A stretch of DNA of 64,000 nt from Hyalella azteca (Eukaryota > Arthropoda > Malacostraca > Amphipoda > Hyalellidae), in contig NW_025934661.1 of assembly GCF_000764305.2 (NCBI RefSeq), positions 127,329 to 191,328 of the forward strand, given 5' to 3'. Positions 14,800-27,245 of this stretch are shown here, piece by piece. Both the position numbers and the translations under genes were made by a program. The notes below the pieces were generated by a model. The model did not search any database, was not told where the DNA came from, and was given only the letters and a program-made list of their open reading frames with translations. Position 1 is the stretch's first letter; each line of letters starts with the position of its first letter.

Positions 14800-15305
14800 A
14801 CGGCTGTTAACGCCTCCCTCTCGACACCTCCCTACAGCTGTTAACACCTCGCTACAGCTGTTAAAACCTCCCTCTCGACACCTCTCTACAGCTGTTAACA
14901 CCTCGCTACAACTGTTAAAACCTCCCTCTCGACACCTCGCTGCAGCTATTAACATCTCCCTCTCGACACCTCGTTACAGCTGTTAACACCTCGCTACAGC
15001 TGTTAAACCTCCCTCTCGACACCTCTCTACAGCTGTTAACATGCACCTTGCTACAGCTGTTAAAACCTCCCTATCGACACCTCGCTGCAGCTGTTAACAC
15101 CTCCCTCTCGACACCTCATTACAGCTGTTAACACCTCGCTACAGCTGTTAAAACCTCCCTCTCGACACATCGGCACAGCTGTTAACACCTCCATATAGAC
15201 GCCTCTTTACAGCTGTATAACAGCTCTCTGTAGACACCTCTTTACAGCTGTATACAGCTCCTTATAGGCACCTCTTTACAGCTGTCGTCACTTCCATGTA
15301 AACAC
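14800..15305. repeat. Tandem array, CTCGACACCTC/TACAGCTGTTAA unit
   Basis: More than ten copies of a unit built from CCTCCCTCTCGACACCTC and GCTACAGCTGTTAACA, joined in varying combinations. This gives a mixed 20/35/55-base periodicity. CAGCTG E-box-like hexamers recur in nearly every copy. The repetitive minus-strand ORF at 14722-14955 is a by-product. Confidence 0.9.
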
Positions 15306-18300
15306 TCCTTATAGGAAGCGAGGTTCAGTGAACCCTCATGGAGAGCTATGAACCGCCGGTGCGTTTAGGTCGTTGCTCGGCAGTTAAAATTCAGGTTTGA
15401 ATCTTGTTTTATACACATGTAGCAGCAGCAAAGGAACTGGGTCATACACTCGAGGCTTCATTAAAAAGTGGTAGTGCGGGCACAAGGCGAGCTCTCTATA
15501 CCTACGGTACTCTTATAATTGGCACGCGACCAAATCATATCAAGAAATATTAATGAATCAAAGCTTGCGTCTATGCTAAGTAAATGACGCGGTCAAAGCT
15601 TCCTCTTCACGTCATCATGTAAAATTTTCTTCCGTGGAAACTGTTTTTCTTAAAGAATCAAATCCACTCGATGAATAATGCCATACATATCCGGTCACTC
15701 AAAACTAATCATTAGGCTGGTACTTACGTCAAGCATTAAGAAGCAAGCCTATATTTACATTGTGTTACTGAACGATGAAAAAGTACTAAAAATTGCCTCA
15801 TATGATATTGGATGAGCGGCACTCGGACTTAGAAATCCATCTCATGACTCACAAGTCTGCCGCATACAATGCTACCGATGGCGTAGTGAGTAATTGTCTC
15901 CGGATGTAACGCTATTTATATGAATAACCAACACCAATCAACGGCAGCAGTGAATTCATCAATAATTTTTTTCTCGCTTGATTCATAGGCTTATATGATA
16001 CGAAGCGATCGCTTCAATGAGCGACGGACGATTTTTCAGTTCAAATAGCATGCCGAGATTATTTCGATGTTCGGGAACATCTTTCTAAATTTGTATCACA
16101 AAAAACTGCAATTTAAAATAAAAAACTTAAAATTTGTAACTAATTTATTGACGAAGAATATGATGAAACGGTGGAATGACGATGAAACAATGATTCGTTT
16201 AACTTGTTATAAATGGAAGCCGTTTACGTAGGCAGGCCCCATATATATACGTTTATCAGGAATGAATAATACACTTGCTGCTTGTCAAATTTACGTATTG
16301 AAGGCATTGTAGGGTAAGTTTCCATACAATTTCATGGAAATTCTGCCACGCACACGAGTTCACATGCTAGGGTCAACGATGCACAGGAAATATCGTCAAG
16401 ATTAGGCACAGAATTAACAGTATTGGAAAATCATACAAGCATTGGCTTCTTTATATCGACCAATGAAACTTTTGAGCCTTATGAATGACCAATCCCCGAA
16501 TCCCCGAATTTTTTTGGGGTATTATACGAAAATCTAACGCTAAAAGTTAAACAGACCACTATGCCAGACTAACAATGCAGGATCAAGTCAAAATCATAAC
16601 TGATTTGAGCAAAAACTGTTTCCAGTTACAAAAAAAATATTTATCTTTGTACTAACTTTAGTAAAAGTAAACACTGACACTGCACTAACTTTAGTAAGAG
16701 TTTTTTTATTTAATACTTAAAAACAAACACTATAAGCAAAGTAGCAATCATTTTCGTTACATGTCATATTGGAAAGCATGACATGTCCAGCACAGACACC
16801 GAACACTACACCACACCACATCACATTCCAGCACAAACACCCAGCACTTCATTGCATTCCAGGACAAACACAAAATATTTCATCACGTCACAGCACACTC
16901 AAGCACATATATATATACAGAATACTTCATACCGCCACAACACAATAACATTACACTTCAGCCCTTCACATCACACTTCACACCAGAGTTTATGTAAGCA
17001 TAATTCCTGACTTGACCGCAACAGCTGCCGCTATCTGACATATTTTCCCAGCCTAAAGATAGCATGCGGAAGACACGCTCGCCTGTTCCACGTCAAGCCA
17101 TGTGTCCCGCGGCCGTTGTTAAGCGGTTCATCAGTCCAAGCCGCAGTTGATACGTGACATTACATTATTTAGAGTCGCTGAATGGAGGTATGGAGATTAG
17201 AAAATAATGGGAAGGGAAGATGAGAGTTTATGTGACCAGCTTATATGGAGTGTTTGATGCTTGTACATGACAGACGCGGTCAGCTTAAATATAGTGCAGG
17301 ATATTTGAAAAACGTCACGAGTACGTCATGATTCATTAAAATAAATCGAGAGAGTGAAACAATATTTTTCGATATACGATCGTTTTGTAACATAATATTG
17401 AGCATTGAGAATTAAAAAAAACGAGAGAATTAAAACGTGACTTTATTTTAATTCTCATCGTGAGAATTAAAAAAAAAACTCTCTTATTATCGATAGAGAT
17501 CGTCAATAATAGCTATGTGAAACGCATTCAGGTTAAACGAGTAAAGTCCTTACTTGAAACCCGGAGCTCAGCCGTCAATAATAGATGGTATTTAAACATA
17601 TCATAACACAATATTTTAATTTATTTTTCAATTTTATTTTATTAACTTTCCTAATATTACAACTTAAAAAAAGTATTGTGTTAAATCACAATAAGAGGAG
17701 GAAATTTAAACTTCAATCGCTCTACAGCTCTAATTTTCAAGTTATGTACATTAAATAAGTTAGAGCTCATGCACATAATCTCTGCAATAAGTTAATGATC
17801 TTCTTTGAGTTATTTTTCAATTCTGTAATATGCAAATAAGTTTCTGAATGAGTAACTGACTACGTCGTTAATGTGTTGAAGCAGAGCATAAGTATGATAA
17901 ATACAAACCCAACTTGATATTTAACTAGTTGAAGAAGAAACTTATCACACTACAGGTATTACGTATTATCTTATATTACAAAGAATGTAATTCTTAAAAA
18001 TAGTACACTAAATCGATCGATCGTACAACTTCAATTATATCCAGCCTTATATCCTAAAACTAGTTTTAAAATATTTCAGGAGACTTGCCCATAAGTCCAA
18101 TAAAAAATTAAATTTAGGTGACCATCATATAGACCGGCCACATAGACTAAAGAAATAGTTATTATTTGTAATATAAACCAAAAAAAAAAAGGATTTAGAG
18201 ATAACATAAACTGTAACACATCTCTTCTTCAAGTCTTCAGTTACACAGGTGGCCGTGTTCTCATTAATTTCAACGATAAATTATTAATTTATAGGTATTG

Positions 18301-18650
18301 CAAAGTAATTACTCATAGCGGGTTTTAAAATGTTTTATTTATTAGGTATTTCTTTATAAATTTGCTGACTGATGAAATAACTATTACTAACAAATTACCG
18401 TTAAAAAAGTCTCTCCCTGCCTCACCCAGGGCTGAATCAAGCCAGTTAATTACCGCCAAGTTTGTAATTTACAATCTTTTCAAAATGGAGAATAAATCCT
18501 TAGTTAAATTTTTGGCATACTTAAAACAATCGTTTAAGATACGCAGCTACCAGAAATATTTACAAATAGAAATACATCATTCTCGCATTTCATGCATCAT
18601 GTACGCTATTAATTGAAGCTGGCTAACCTCTTATACAACCGGAGACATCG
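15306..18650. other. No gene recognised
   Basis: AT-rich spacer. About 16780-16990 is enriched in CACA/ACACC dinucleotide-like sequence, which explains a His/Thr-rich chance ORF there. Around 17410-17490 a GAGAATTAAAA motif occurs several times in both orientations. Confidence 0.5.
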
Positions 18651-18654
18651 TATC

Positions 18655-19045
18655 GAGATACGAAACGCAATAAGTGGGTTTGTAGTCAACGTATTAATAA
18701 TCAAGTGAATAATATACAAACATGCATAGTAAGCAAATCAATAATTTACATTCTTATTAAGCGAGTCAATAATATACGGATACAGTAAGTGAATGAATAA
18801 TATTCATACGTCCGTATATAGAAATAGTAAACATATCAATAAAATAAGTACGCTTTTTATGAGCCGATAATATGCGTACGTAATAAGCGATTCAGTGAAA
18901 TACGATACGTGATTAGCAAGTCACTCATTTCCGTACCTAATAAGCATGTAAATGAATAATATACAAATCCACGTAATAAGCGATACTATTCGTACGTAAT
19001 AAGCGAATCAATTAAATACTTATAAAATATTCGAGTCAATAAATT
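18655..19045. repeat. Degenerate tandem array, TAATAAGCGA-type unit
   Basis: Eight or so diverged copies, about 40 bases apart, of a unit like CGTAATAAGCGAGTCAATGA followed by AATATACG. Confidence 0.8.
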
Positions 19046-19244
19046 GCAAACTCGCGACATGAGCTGCTGATGTCATGCAGAGCGAGCTAACAAAAACTGA
19101 TATGAGGAGGTGATTTTAATAGATAATATATTATCTTAATTTGCATAAGCTTTCGATTGAAATTCAGCTTCTCGAAGTGAGGCTGCGGTCTCGAAGAGAC
19201 GAGTTTACTGGTGATCGTTTAACGCAACCCATCTTATTGCAAAA

Positions 19245-19560
19245 AACCACACCTGCTTAATATATAAAGCTGAAAACAGACGTCTCTGAGTTATCTTTAT
19301 TGTGGTGTTTATCTCAAAAAAGCTTTTTCTCTATTGCAAGAAACTTTAGTTGCTTAATATATAGCGTGGCTTATCTATATTGCGACGTATTTCTTAGCGC
19401 CATGAATTTCATGCAAATTGCAACAGGCTGGACCCGTTCAGTATATAGCGTTGTTTATCTTTATTCGCATGTATATCGTAGCAAAGCACATTTTATTGAA
19501 GCGAACTGTAAAGTTTTTGTATATACAGCGCTATTTATCTTTATTTAAGAGTTAATTTTA
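19245..19560. repeat. Degenerate tandem array, about 85-90 bp unit
   Basis: Four diverged copies, each containing ATATATAGCG, TTATCTTTATT and a GTATTTCTTAGC-like link. The 82-codon frame at 19300-19548 runs through the array and is not supported as a gene. Confidence 0.75.
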
Positions 19561-19989
19561 GCGCAGAACTTCGTATTACCGCAAACTAGCAATTTAATAA
19601 ATACTTTTTTAATCTCTATTATTGTATGTATCTTAGCACAGCGTATGTCAGCAGGTTGTTTATTCCTAGGACACACTGTATAGTGGCGTGTAAATCAGAA
19701 GAATACATGGAAAATTCCATTATAAAAATGCTTGGCATCGAGTTTTATCCAAGGGATTGGTAAATCAACGTTAATTAAGGCATGGAATCTGGGCTCAATT
19801 ATGAGAAATTCTAATTTTGAGTAAATGGAAGGAATCCTAGGTTAACCAAAAGATTTAATTCAAGTTTAATAGATGATGAAATTTATTCCAAATATTTCGT
19901 AAAGCCGTAGGCGATTTCTATTCGCTCACATGACATCTTTGCTGAACCAACTTTTGGATTCAGTTAAATATTTTACGCTGATTGCCATG

Positions 19990-20370
19990 GCGAAAACGAA
20001 ACTTAGTTTCCTTCTGCACTATCGAGTTTAATGACGAAATGCCAAAATTTAACGCTTGCCTTTCTGAAAAAGAGCCGAAAATATTAATTGAAGTGGGACT
20101 TTTGAAAGAGGAAAAGATTAAAAAAAAAACAAGAAATCAAATAGCTGAAAGCTATGAAGTTACCAAAACAAATTTTAATCTTACAAACGAGGTAAGTATT
20201 TCCCGCAACGGTTAAAAGTTCCGCTGTCGACGTTCAGTGATCGCTTCAAACACGAGTACCGCAATTTCACGGTCACCTGTGAGAGAATTCAATTTAAAGA
20301 CGACAATCGAAGCGAGAAACTGGTGCTTCAATCTCTGGTGAACCCGGCTCGTGTCAATGAAAGTTAATAA
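19990..20370 (+). other. Unassigned coding-like segments
   Basis: A Lys/Glu-rich frame of 77 codons starts at 19982 and contains a good donor (GAG|GTAAGTATT, at about 20190). About 60 bases later another frame, in a different phase, runs from about 20200 to a stop near 20368 and includes the segment RFKHEYRNFTVTCERIQF. Both have balanced composition compared with the surrounding AT-rich DNA. I recognise no family and no complete exon chain, so this may be chance. Confidence 0.2.
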
Positions 20371-23300
20371 CCGTGAGCACTTCTTAAAATTTTAGCTTTA
20401 TCAAATCGGTTTTTAAGTCGCATCTTTAAGGCTAATTCGAGACCCTATAAATTTAATCAAATAGAAAGCCAATTTCGTGGAAATAGAATTTTTAACACGA
20501 ATTTCAAGCACTTCAATTTTACACAAAGAAAATCAAGAACGAACGAAAAATGGAGTACAATATGAGAACGAAAAGTAATGACTAATTTCATATCATAATT
20601 TGCTTACCCGTATTAGGGGCACGCCGGTTCGTAAAGCTCAGTTTCTTTCATAGCACGAGCCTGTACCTCGAAGTGCATTGCCCTCTACTACGATAGCAAC
20701 GTGCCCTTGAACTTACGTAGGTCAAACAGTGCGGAAACGGACGTGGAGCAGCACATCGAAGGTTATTACAATCGTGTCAAGGGCTCTTTCCTTTAAACCA
20801 TTAATAATTGAAGACATCAAAAGTTCCCCACAAAGTCGTCTCCGCTTTTTTGTTTTTAAAGTGTTTTAAGTTGTCAGAAAATCAGAAGGCGGCTCGGGAG
20901 AAATGACCGACCGTCAACATGAGCGTCGCTTTTTTTAGACGTCGAGTTGAATAACCGACCTGGATTTCATGCGGTGCTGCGTTGCCAAGCTTTGAGGAAC
21001 TTTACGAACGTTGCCAAGTTTTCAGGAACTCTCGTGTTGCAGCACTGCCATTCGTCCCCTGACGACTCCATTGCTGTGCATGCTGATCGACTTCAGTGAT
21101 CTACTGTAAATATAACGGATGAATAGGTTCATATCCCAGATATTTATATGCAAAGACTGACAATTCAGTGATTTTCGCTTATTTTTCTTAGCCCCAGCAT
21201 CTGTCTAAATCGAGAAGACACCGAACTCGACAGTGACTCAGCGGCCGCTGGAAGACGGGGTGGGTGCGCGGCTCAAGCGTCCGTTAACATCGCAGCTTTC
21301 GCGGTCGACCAGCGAACCTTCGAACAAAGAAAGGTTCGCTGGAGATGCTTTCTATGCGCGCAGGGACTGCCATCTACCATTACGAAACTGTGGGCGGATT
21401 ATCTTAATTTACGGCAAACACCTGCGACATTTAGTACTTGTATTAGAAGTCTGACCTTATCTTGGTCTGGGTCTATACAGGCACCACTCCAGAGAAGCCA
21501 TGCTAATCTTCTTACGTTGGGGGTTTACACCCACCAATTTGGTTCTTAATGTAGAATCGTGCGCGAACTATAGATGCTGCAGCTATACACCTGTGAATTT
21601 TTTCGTAGCTTAAACAATACTTATAAAATTTTACGTGGATTATTGCTACACTGGCTAGAGCTAGACTTACGAAGTCTTGGCGCTGGCTACGTCTACACAT
21701 GCGTAACATTGCATGATTCGCATTTTATATAATATGTCATTACGACTGTTGTTATCTTGAATGTTTGCTACGACGAGTTGTTTAACCAATGATTTTGTGC
21801 CTCTCGATATTACGAAATAAAATTCAAAAAGAAAAACCAACAAGCAGCTGTATGCGTTAGCACGAATCTTTATATCATAAATATGATTAACAAGCGCAGG
21901 AAACTAATTGTTAGAATTTATTGTGTTATAAACTAATCGGAAGCTCATCTGAAAATATACGTGGTTACGCTGCGCGTTTCTCTGCAACATGTGTCGACGT
22001 CAATTTCGAAATTCCAGAGACACCAAATTTATGGTGATACCAGGAAATATTAAATATAATTAAATATAAATAATGGTAATTGACCTTATTAACCGAATGT
22101 TCTGAGATATCGTGGGTTCCCTTTATTCAGCGCTTGTTCTTAAACACCGTTATTTGCAAGGCACTAAATTTTAATTGAAGCTATTATTTGTATATTCTGT
22201 CACGGAAATTAACGTCTGTTTTAGTTATTATGATTGAAGTAGATTAAATAGACGACATAGAGTTAAGTCTAGTTATGTTGAGTTAAATAGACGTATTGAA
22301 GTAGAAGTATACGGGAGAGAGATTGAGTACACGATTGAAGTAGAGTTAATTATACGGGAGACGTATAAACAGGAATATGGGCGATAGGAAAATAAGTAAG
22401 GAGTTGACACATAAAAGATTTGTGAGTTAATTAGTACGGACTCGTAGTCATTGTGATAAGTTTAGGTTAAATTTAAACGGAAACTTTCGTACATCTTTTT
22501 AAGCTAAAATAAAATCTTAATTGTTATTGGCCATCAACAACAACAAACAATTCGACATCAGTAACTAACAACGAGTATTTTGCATGATTCTTAAAATTAT
22601 TATTGTTAACAGTTGTCATCTTTGTAAAAGTGCAATCATCCAATTAAACAGCTAGGCAAATTATCTGTACTGACAGTTTCACTGGCATTTTCATTTAGAA
22701 ACGTTTTTTAATCTAAATTAAATTTACTGCATCAAATAAAAAGACTCTTGATGAAATATCCAGTAATGCAATTCTACAAAAGGCAATCAGGGACATTATA
22801 TGCGCAAATATCAGGCCGTTATCAGTTGATGAATAATAGTAAAGTTAGTGAGCAACGGTCAGGTAAATACGAAGCTGCAGCGCGGCATACTGTATATACA
22901 AAACTTGCTTAAGAGAAGAAATTCTGCCAGCCTACACTAATGTGTATACAAATGTACACGAGATTAAAGCCCTCCGTAGTGCAGCTTTCTCCAGCTGCCA
23001 GAAAAGAAAGTCGCGGCTCCTCGGAATTCCATTAACTTTCATATCCTGACATAACTGTACAGATCCAAAATTTCCCCAACCTCGCCATCCTAACCGCGAG
23101 AATTAAAACAATAACATTAATCGTAGTCCGTGTTTGTATTTCTATGAAGAAGATTTCGTAGTTCACGTTGTAGTGCAGAAGCAAACTATGGAATTGTTGA
23201 AACTAATTCTTTTCGATTGACTTTTGATTTACTATTATTGTTAATGCAAGGACAGATTCGAGCAGGTGCGACTGCTTCTTTCATAATTATTATTGGGTGC

Positions 23301-23730
23301 GATTTTTTTAGGTCTTCGTTAGTTTGCTTCATGACTACCATGGAATCGGCTATGCTCAGGTATGCGCTCTTAACGTGAAGGTAACAGACTAAAAGCTAGT
23401 AACTATTTCTCACTTGCCTTCAATTCTACTGTCGGAAATTTTAATGTTGCCTAAAGAAACTGTTGAAGGATTTCTTGTTAGATTATTGTCCCAATGGTAA
23501 AATCCCCATAGTATAGAATTGTCTATACTCTTCTGACGGAATTTATTGCATTGTCTGCAAGAAATTCGGGGATTTTTTCATCGTCGGTAAGATTATTCCT
23601 TATATTATCAACAAGGAATCATTCTCAAAACATGCTAATACCTCATGTCTCTCGAGAGTGTGACCATATTAAATAATATTAACCAATAATACGACGTACG
23701 TGTCATAAATAAATAACATCAAACCCGAAA
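20371..23730. other. No gene recognised
   Basis: Mixed composition. GC-richer patches at about 20590-20740, 20880-21060 and 21230-21390 hold only short ORFs. About 22220-22400 has loose repeats of GAAGTAGA, GTTAAATAGACG and TATACGGGAGA. Confidence 0.5.
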
Positions 23731-23732
23731 GT

Positions 23733-24660
23733 GTGCTCGGTAAGAACAGAGCAAGTGACTGCGTAATATTTGAGCAGCAGCAGCAGCGGCCGTGCGACGT
23801 ACATGACAGTTTAGCGCACGACCGTCAAGTGCGGACGAATGCTCTACCGGGTTCACTGAACTGGACACCCTGCAGCTTCCTGGTCCTGTTGTGTGCACTT
23901 AACGTGTTCCAACAATTCTGCGGACCTGAAATTCGGGTATGTTTCTGATGTTTAATCAATTATCTATGGTTGATTGTGTCGAATATTTATTTTTTTCTAG
24001 GTTCCAGTGAAAATGCGGTAGCATTTTTCTTCTTCGTCCCCCTGTGTGCACTTAACGTGTTCCAACAAATTCTGCGGACCTGAAATTCGGGTATATTTCT
24101 GATGTTCAATCAATTACCCATGGTTGATTGTGTCGAATATTTAAATTCTTTCTAGATTTCAGTGAAAATGCTGTGTCATTCCAATAACTCGGCTTCTGCG
24201 AACATTTTTCACATTTATTATGGATCGCAAACTCCATGACTTTACATTTAAAAATCGTTATTACGTCACTTCATATTTGTTGCCTGACACTCTGTGTCAG
24301 GCAACAAAAAAAAAGGTAATGAACTATGATAAATTCTCATTCTTCAACATTAAAATTCTTGTACGTAAAGCAGTTGTGTAACCTCGGGTTATAATTTCAG
24401 TTCAATTTCTAATAAATTTAAAATAATAATTTTTATATTATTAATAATAATGTTAAAATAATAATATTCTATTCCATTTCAGGAGCAGGAGAACGGCAGT
24501 TGATGTACCGCCTCTGATTTTCACAAGTGCGTTGACCGGAGGAGGCGACGTCGTTCGGTTGCAGCCGAACTCGCTTTTAGAAAGTTTCGTTTTTTTTTTA
24601 TTTACCCTGCAGCTTTCTTCTACAGAGCTAGAAGTCACCTTGAACTTGGTACTTGCATCT
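23733..24660 (+). other. Tandem duplication with exon-like segments, unassigned
   Basis: A frame at 23733-23948 includes a hydrophobic run (SFLVLLCALNVF) and ends near a possible donor (ATTCGG|GTATGT). About 155 bases downstream most of this segment recurs (from about 24045), with an extra base in the first part, including its donor-like end and a following TTTCTAG acceptor-like site. At 24483-24660 a long open frame of about 60 codons follows TTTCAG and ends CATCTCAG|GTGAAA. Inside it lies a strong internal polypyrimidine-CAG site at about 24587-24612. These may be exons of an unknown plus-strand gene, but no family is recognised. Confidence 0.25.
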
Positions 24661-25169
24661 CAGGTGAAACTTTCGACATAATAGCCTGTTACGATGGGCT
24701 TATCGTCGTAGAAATACGTACATACTTTAAATTTCTAGAAGAATGAAATGTATCTACAATCCTCTTACACAATATCTAATAAAGCCTGTATATTACATAA
24801 ATATTGTTTATCAATTGAAATAGTGAGATCATAAACGACACTTATCAAAATTATTAGTTCACACCCAGCATTTGTGCTATCAGGTTTTCGAAGGATCAAT
24901 AATTAAGTGGCCAAAGTCAAAACACTATATTACAATTTAACAAATAATTGTTTCATATGTTCAATTCTCATGGCTTTCAGTCAATTTCAAACTAGCCTCT
25001 ATTCGTAGGTAAGGATCATATTTTGTACATCGGCAACTTCCGTGAAAATATATTAATTCCAATTATCGGAACAAATAAAAATAAGTTAAGCTTGATCTCT
25101 ACAGCCCATCAGTTTGCCGCAATGAGGGTCGACGCCTTCATAACGACCATAATTGTGACTTGCATTTTT

Positions 25170-25612
25170 TATTCTTTTTAGCGCATTTGCTCATTTATGG
25201 AAAAAATGCGCTATTGGACTCGTCCTGTCCGTCCGTCCGTCCGTGACCTCAAGTTTTCGTCGACGAGAAAATGCGCTCTCTGTCACTCACTGCAGTGAGT
25301 ACTGAGTCATATTTTTTATTTTTCTAGCGCATTTTCTCATTTATGGAAAAAATGCGCTATTTTACTTGTCGTGTCCGTCCGTCCGTGACTTCGCGTTTTC
25401 GTCGACGAGAAAATGCGCTCTCAGTCACTCACTGCAGTGAGTACTGATATAATTTTGAATTCTTCTTAGCGCATTTTCTCATTTATGGAAAAAAGGCGCT
25501 ATTGTACTCGTCATGTCCGTCCATCTGTCCGTGACTTCACGTTTTCGTCGACGAGAAAATGCGCTCACTGTCACTCACTGCAGTGAGTACTGAGTTATAT
25601 TTTTTTAACTTC
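25170..25612 (+). repeat. Tandem trimer of a palindromic interspersed element (family P)
   Basis: Three head-to-tail copies, about 140 bases each, start near 25179, 25326 and 25468. Each has AGCGCATTTTCTC, ATTTATGG, a second AAAAATGCGCT, a variable (GTCC)n run, TTTTCGTCGACGAGAAAATGCGCT, and a tail with CTCACTGCAGTGAG followed by TACTGA. The 5' AGCGCATTTT can pair with either downstream AAAATGCGCT, so two alternative hairpins are possible. Single copies occur at 47160-47300, 47598-47745 and 53982-54137. It has no coding capacity. The family is not one I can name. Confidence 0.85.
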
Positions 25613-25805
25613 TATTGAGTGCTCTGACTGCCGTCCGAAATGGTCTAGACGAGTTTCAGGCATAGGAATATTGTATAAAATTCATACATGTTCACAATCA
25701 TGCCATTAGTTTTAATTTCTTCTGTATTTTACAGACGACTCAGTCCAAGCCACAATGTGCGCCAGTCAATGCGTCCTGGCGATGAAAAACGTTGCACTGT
25801 GACCA

Positions 25806-25985
25806 TCAACAGATGCAGAATACAGTATATTGTGCGGAATACAGTATATTGTGCGGAATACAGTATATTGCGCAGAATACAGTATATTGTGCGGAATATA
25901 GTATATTGTGCGGAATATAGTATATATTAGAGCCGATGTGTGGTAACAGCCTAACAGGTGCGGAATCCAGTATATTAGAGCCGAT
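25806..25985. repeat. 19-bp tandem array
   Basis: Six direct copies of a 19-base unit CAGTATATTGTGCGGAATA lie between about 25815 and 25930. A diverged half copy follows near 25960-25985 beside a repeated GAGCCGAT. The Tyr/Ile/Cys-rich frames on both strands come from the repeat. Confidence 0.9.
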
Positions 25986-26945
25986 CGACAGCGGAAAGTG
26001 CGCATAACTTTCGAATAACAAGCTATTTTAAACTTGTTAAATGTTTTAAAACGCGACTTGATTCGTTTTTTTGCCAGCATTGCAAGTGCACAGAGGCATG
26101 TATTACCCAAAATGGGACATTTCCCTCTAGCACCTACGTTAATTTTATTAAGTGCTGAGGCAACATAAATCATCATGCTTCTACGGATTCTAATGATTCT
26201 CATTTTCAGACGACAGAGTAAAGAATTAATTATGTAATCTCAAATATTTTCACCAAATTTATCAAAACTTCCACGAAGTTCCTTGATTCCGCGCAATGGC
26301 GAACCGCATTTTGCTTATTAGGATGCATTTTCAGTTTATTAGTTTAGTTAACAATAGTCAATAGTCATTTTCATTCAATCTGAATCAAACATTCGAACTT
26401 CGATCGCCGATTCATGATCTTTTCGTGCCTTGTTCACAGAAGATCTAATATCGTGTCATTTGACCCGATCTTTTCATGACTGACGATAGTTTGAAGTTGA
26501 TCTATATTCTACATCCTTTAATGTCAGAAATGTGTCTTAGAGATCAAAATAATCAATCCAAACGTATGTTCTCACTTGCGGCATATCGGCGATGTTCAAG
26601 TTGCACCCATACATAACAACATTATTGTATGTGTCTCAACTTCTCAGTTGCAGCGGAGCGCCTTTCCGTTCTCTCCTATCGATAACGAGACTGTCTCAAG
26701 CACAGCATTTCTCTAGTGCTATTTTACGTGTTAGAAGTAACGATCGAGGATACCTAAAAGATATTTCCTCAGCTATCCGAAGACACCAGTCAGAAGACTA
26801 GTATGGTATAGTATAGTATCTTCGGCAGTAAAGAATAGGCCTGGATAGGCCTGTCGCCGATTCTTGTGCTTTTCTTGACTAGACTGGCCTTTTGATCAGA
26901 TCTTTTCAACGGACGGTAGATTTAAAATCGATTCTACGTAGATAT

Positions 26946-27230
26946 CAGTTGTTCCGTAGGGTACGAGACATTTTAAGACTAAACATATGCTCCTGCATGG
27001 CCTTGTCTAGTCTGTTCTTGAACGCGTTTATACTCGGAGCGTCAACAATATCTTCAGAAATTTCTGTCCTTTTCAAGTCTCGGTGACCACACAACGTTTC
27101 CAAACTCTAGGTTCGGGCGCACGACAGAGGTGAACAACAGCTTCATCATTTCTCTATCTAGGTACTCGTAGGAGCGTCTGATCAGCCCAAGCAGTTTATT
27201 GGATGTATTAACTTGCGTTTCACTAATGAC
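26946..27230 (-). pseudogene. LINE reverse-transcriptase 3' remnant (CR1-like)
   Basis: Reading on the minus strand from about 27230, one frame gives NKLLGLIRRSYEYLDRE and then VVRPNLEFGNVVWSPRLEK. This is the block found near the end of the reverse-transcriptase ORF in CR1/L2-like LINEs. It then breaks, and another frame gives DAPSINAFKNRLDK and stops at 26946. In intact relatives roughly a hundred residues separate these two blocks, so this copy carries an internal deletion with a frameshift. It is a dead 5'-truncated fragment. Assignment rests on remembered family motifs, not a search. Confidence 0.75.
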
Positions 27231-27245
27231 TAATATTGACTAATA

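Noticed and set aside
15360..15410. Possible tRNA B-box (GGTTTGAATCT)
   Set aside because: No A-box at proper spacing and no cloverleaf could be folded.
21488..21512. Possible U6 snRNA fragment (minus strand AGAAGATTAGCATGGC)
   Set aside because: Only about 16 bases match the U6 core; the surrounding sequence lacks the rest of U6 and a terminal T run. It is probably chance or a tiny pseudogene fragment.
25766..26203. 145-codon minus-strand ORF rich in Tyr, Ile and Cys
   Set aside because: About half of it is the 19-bp tandem array; the remainder has no recognisable domain.
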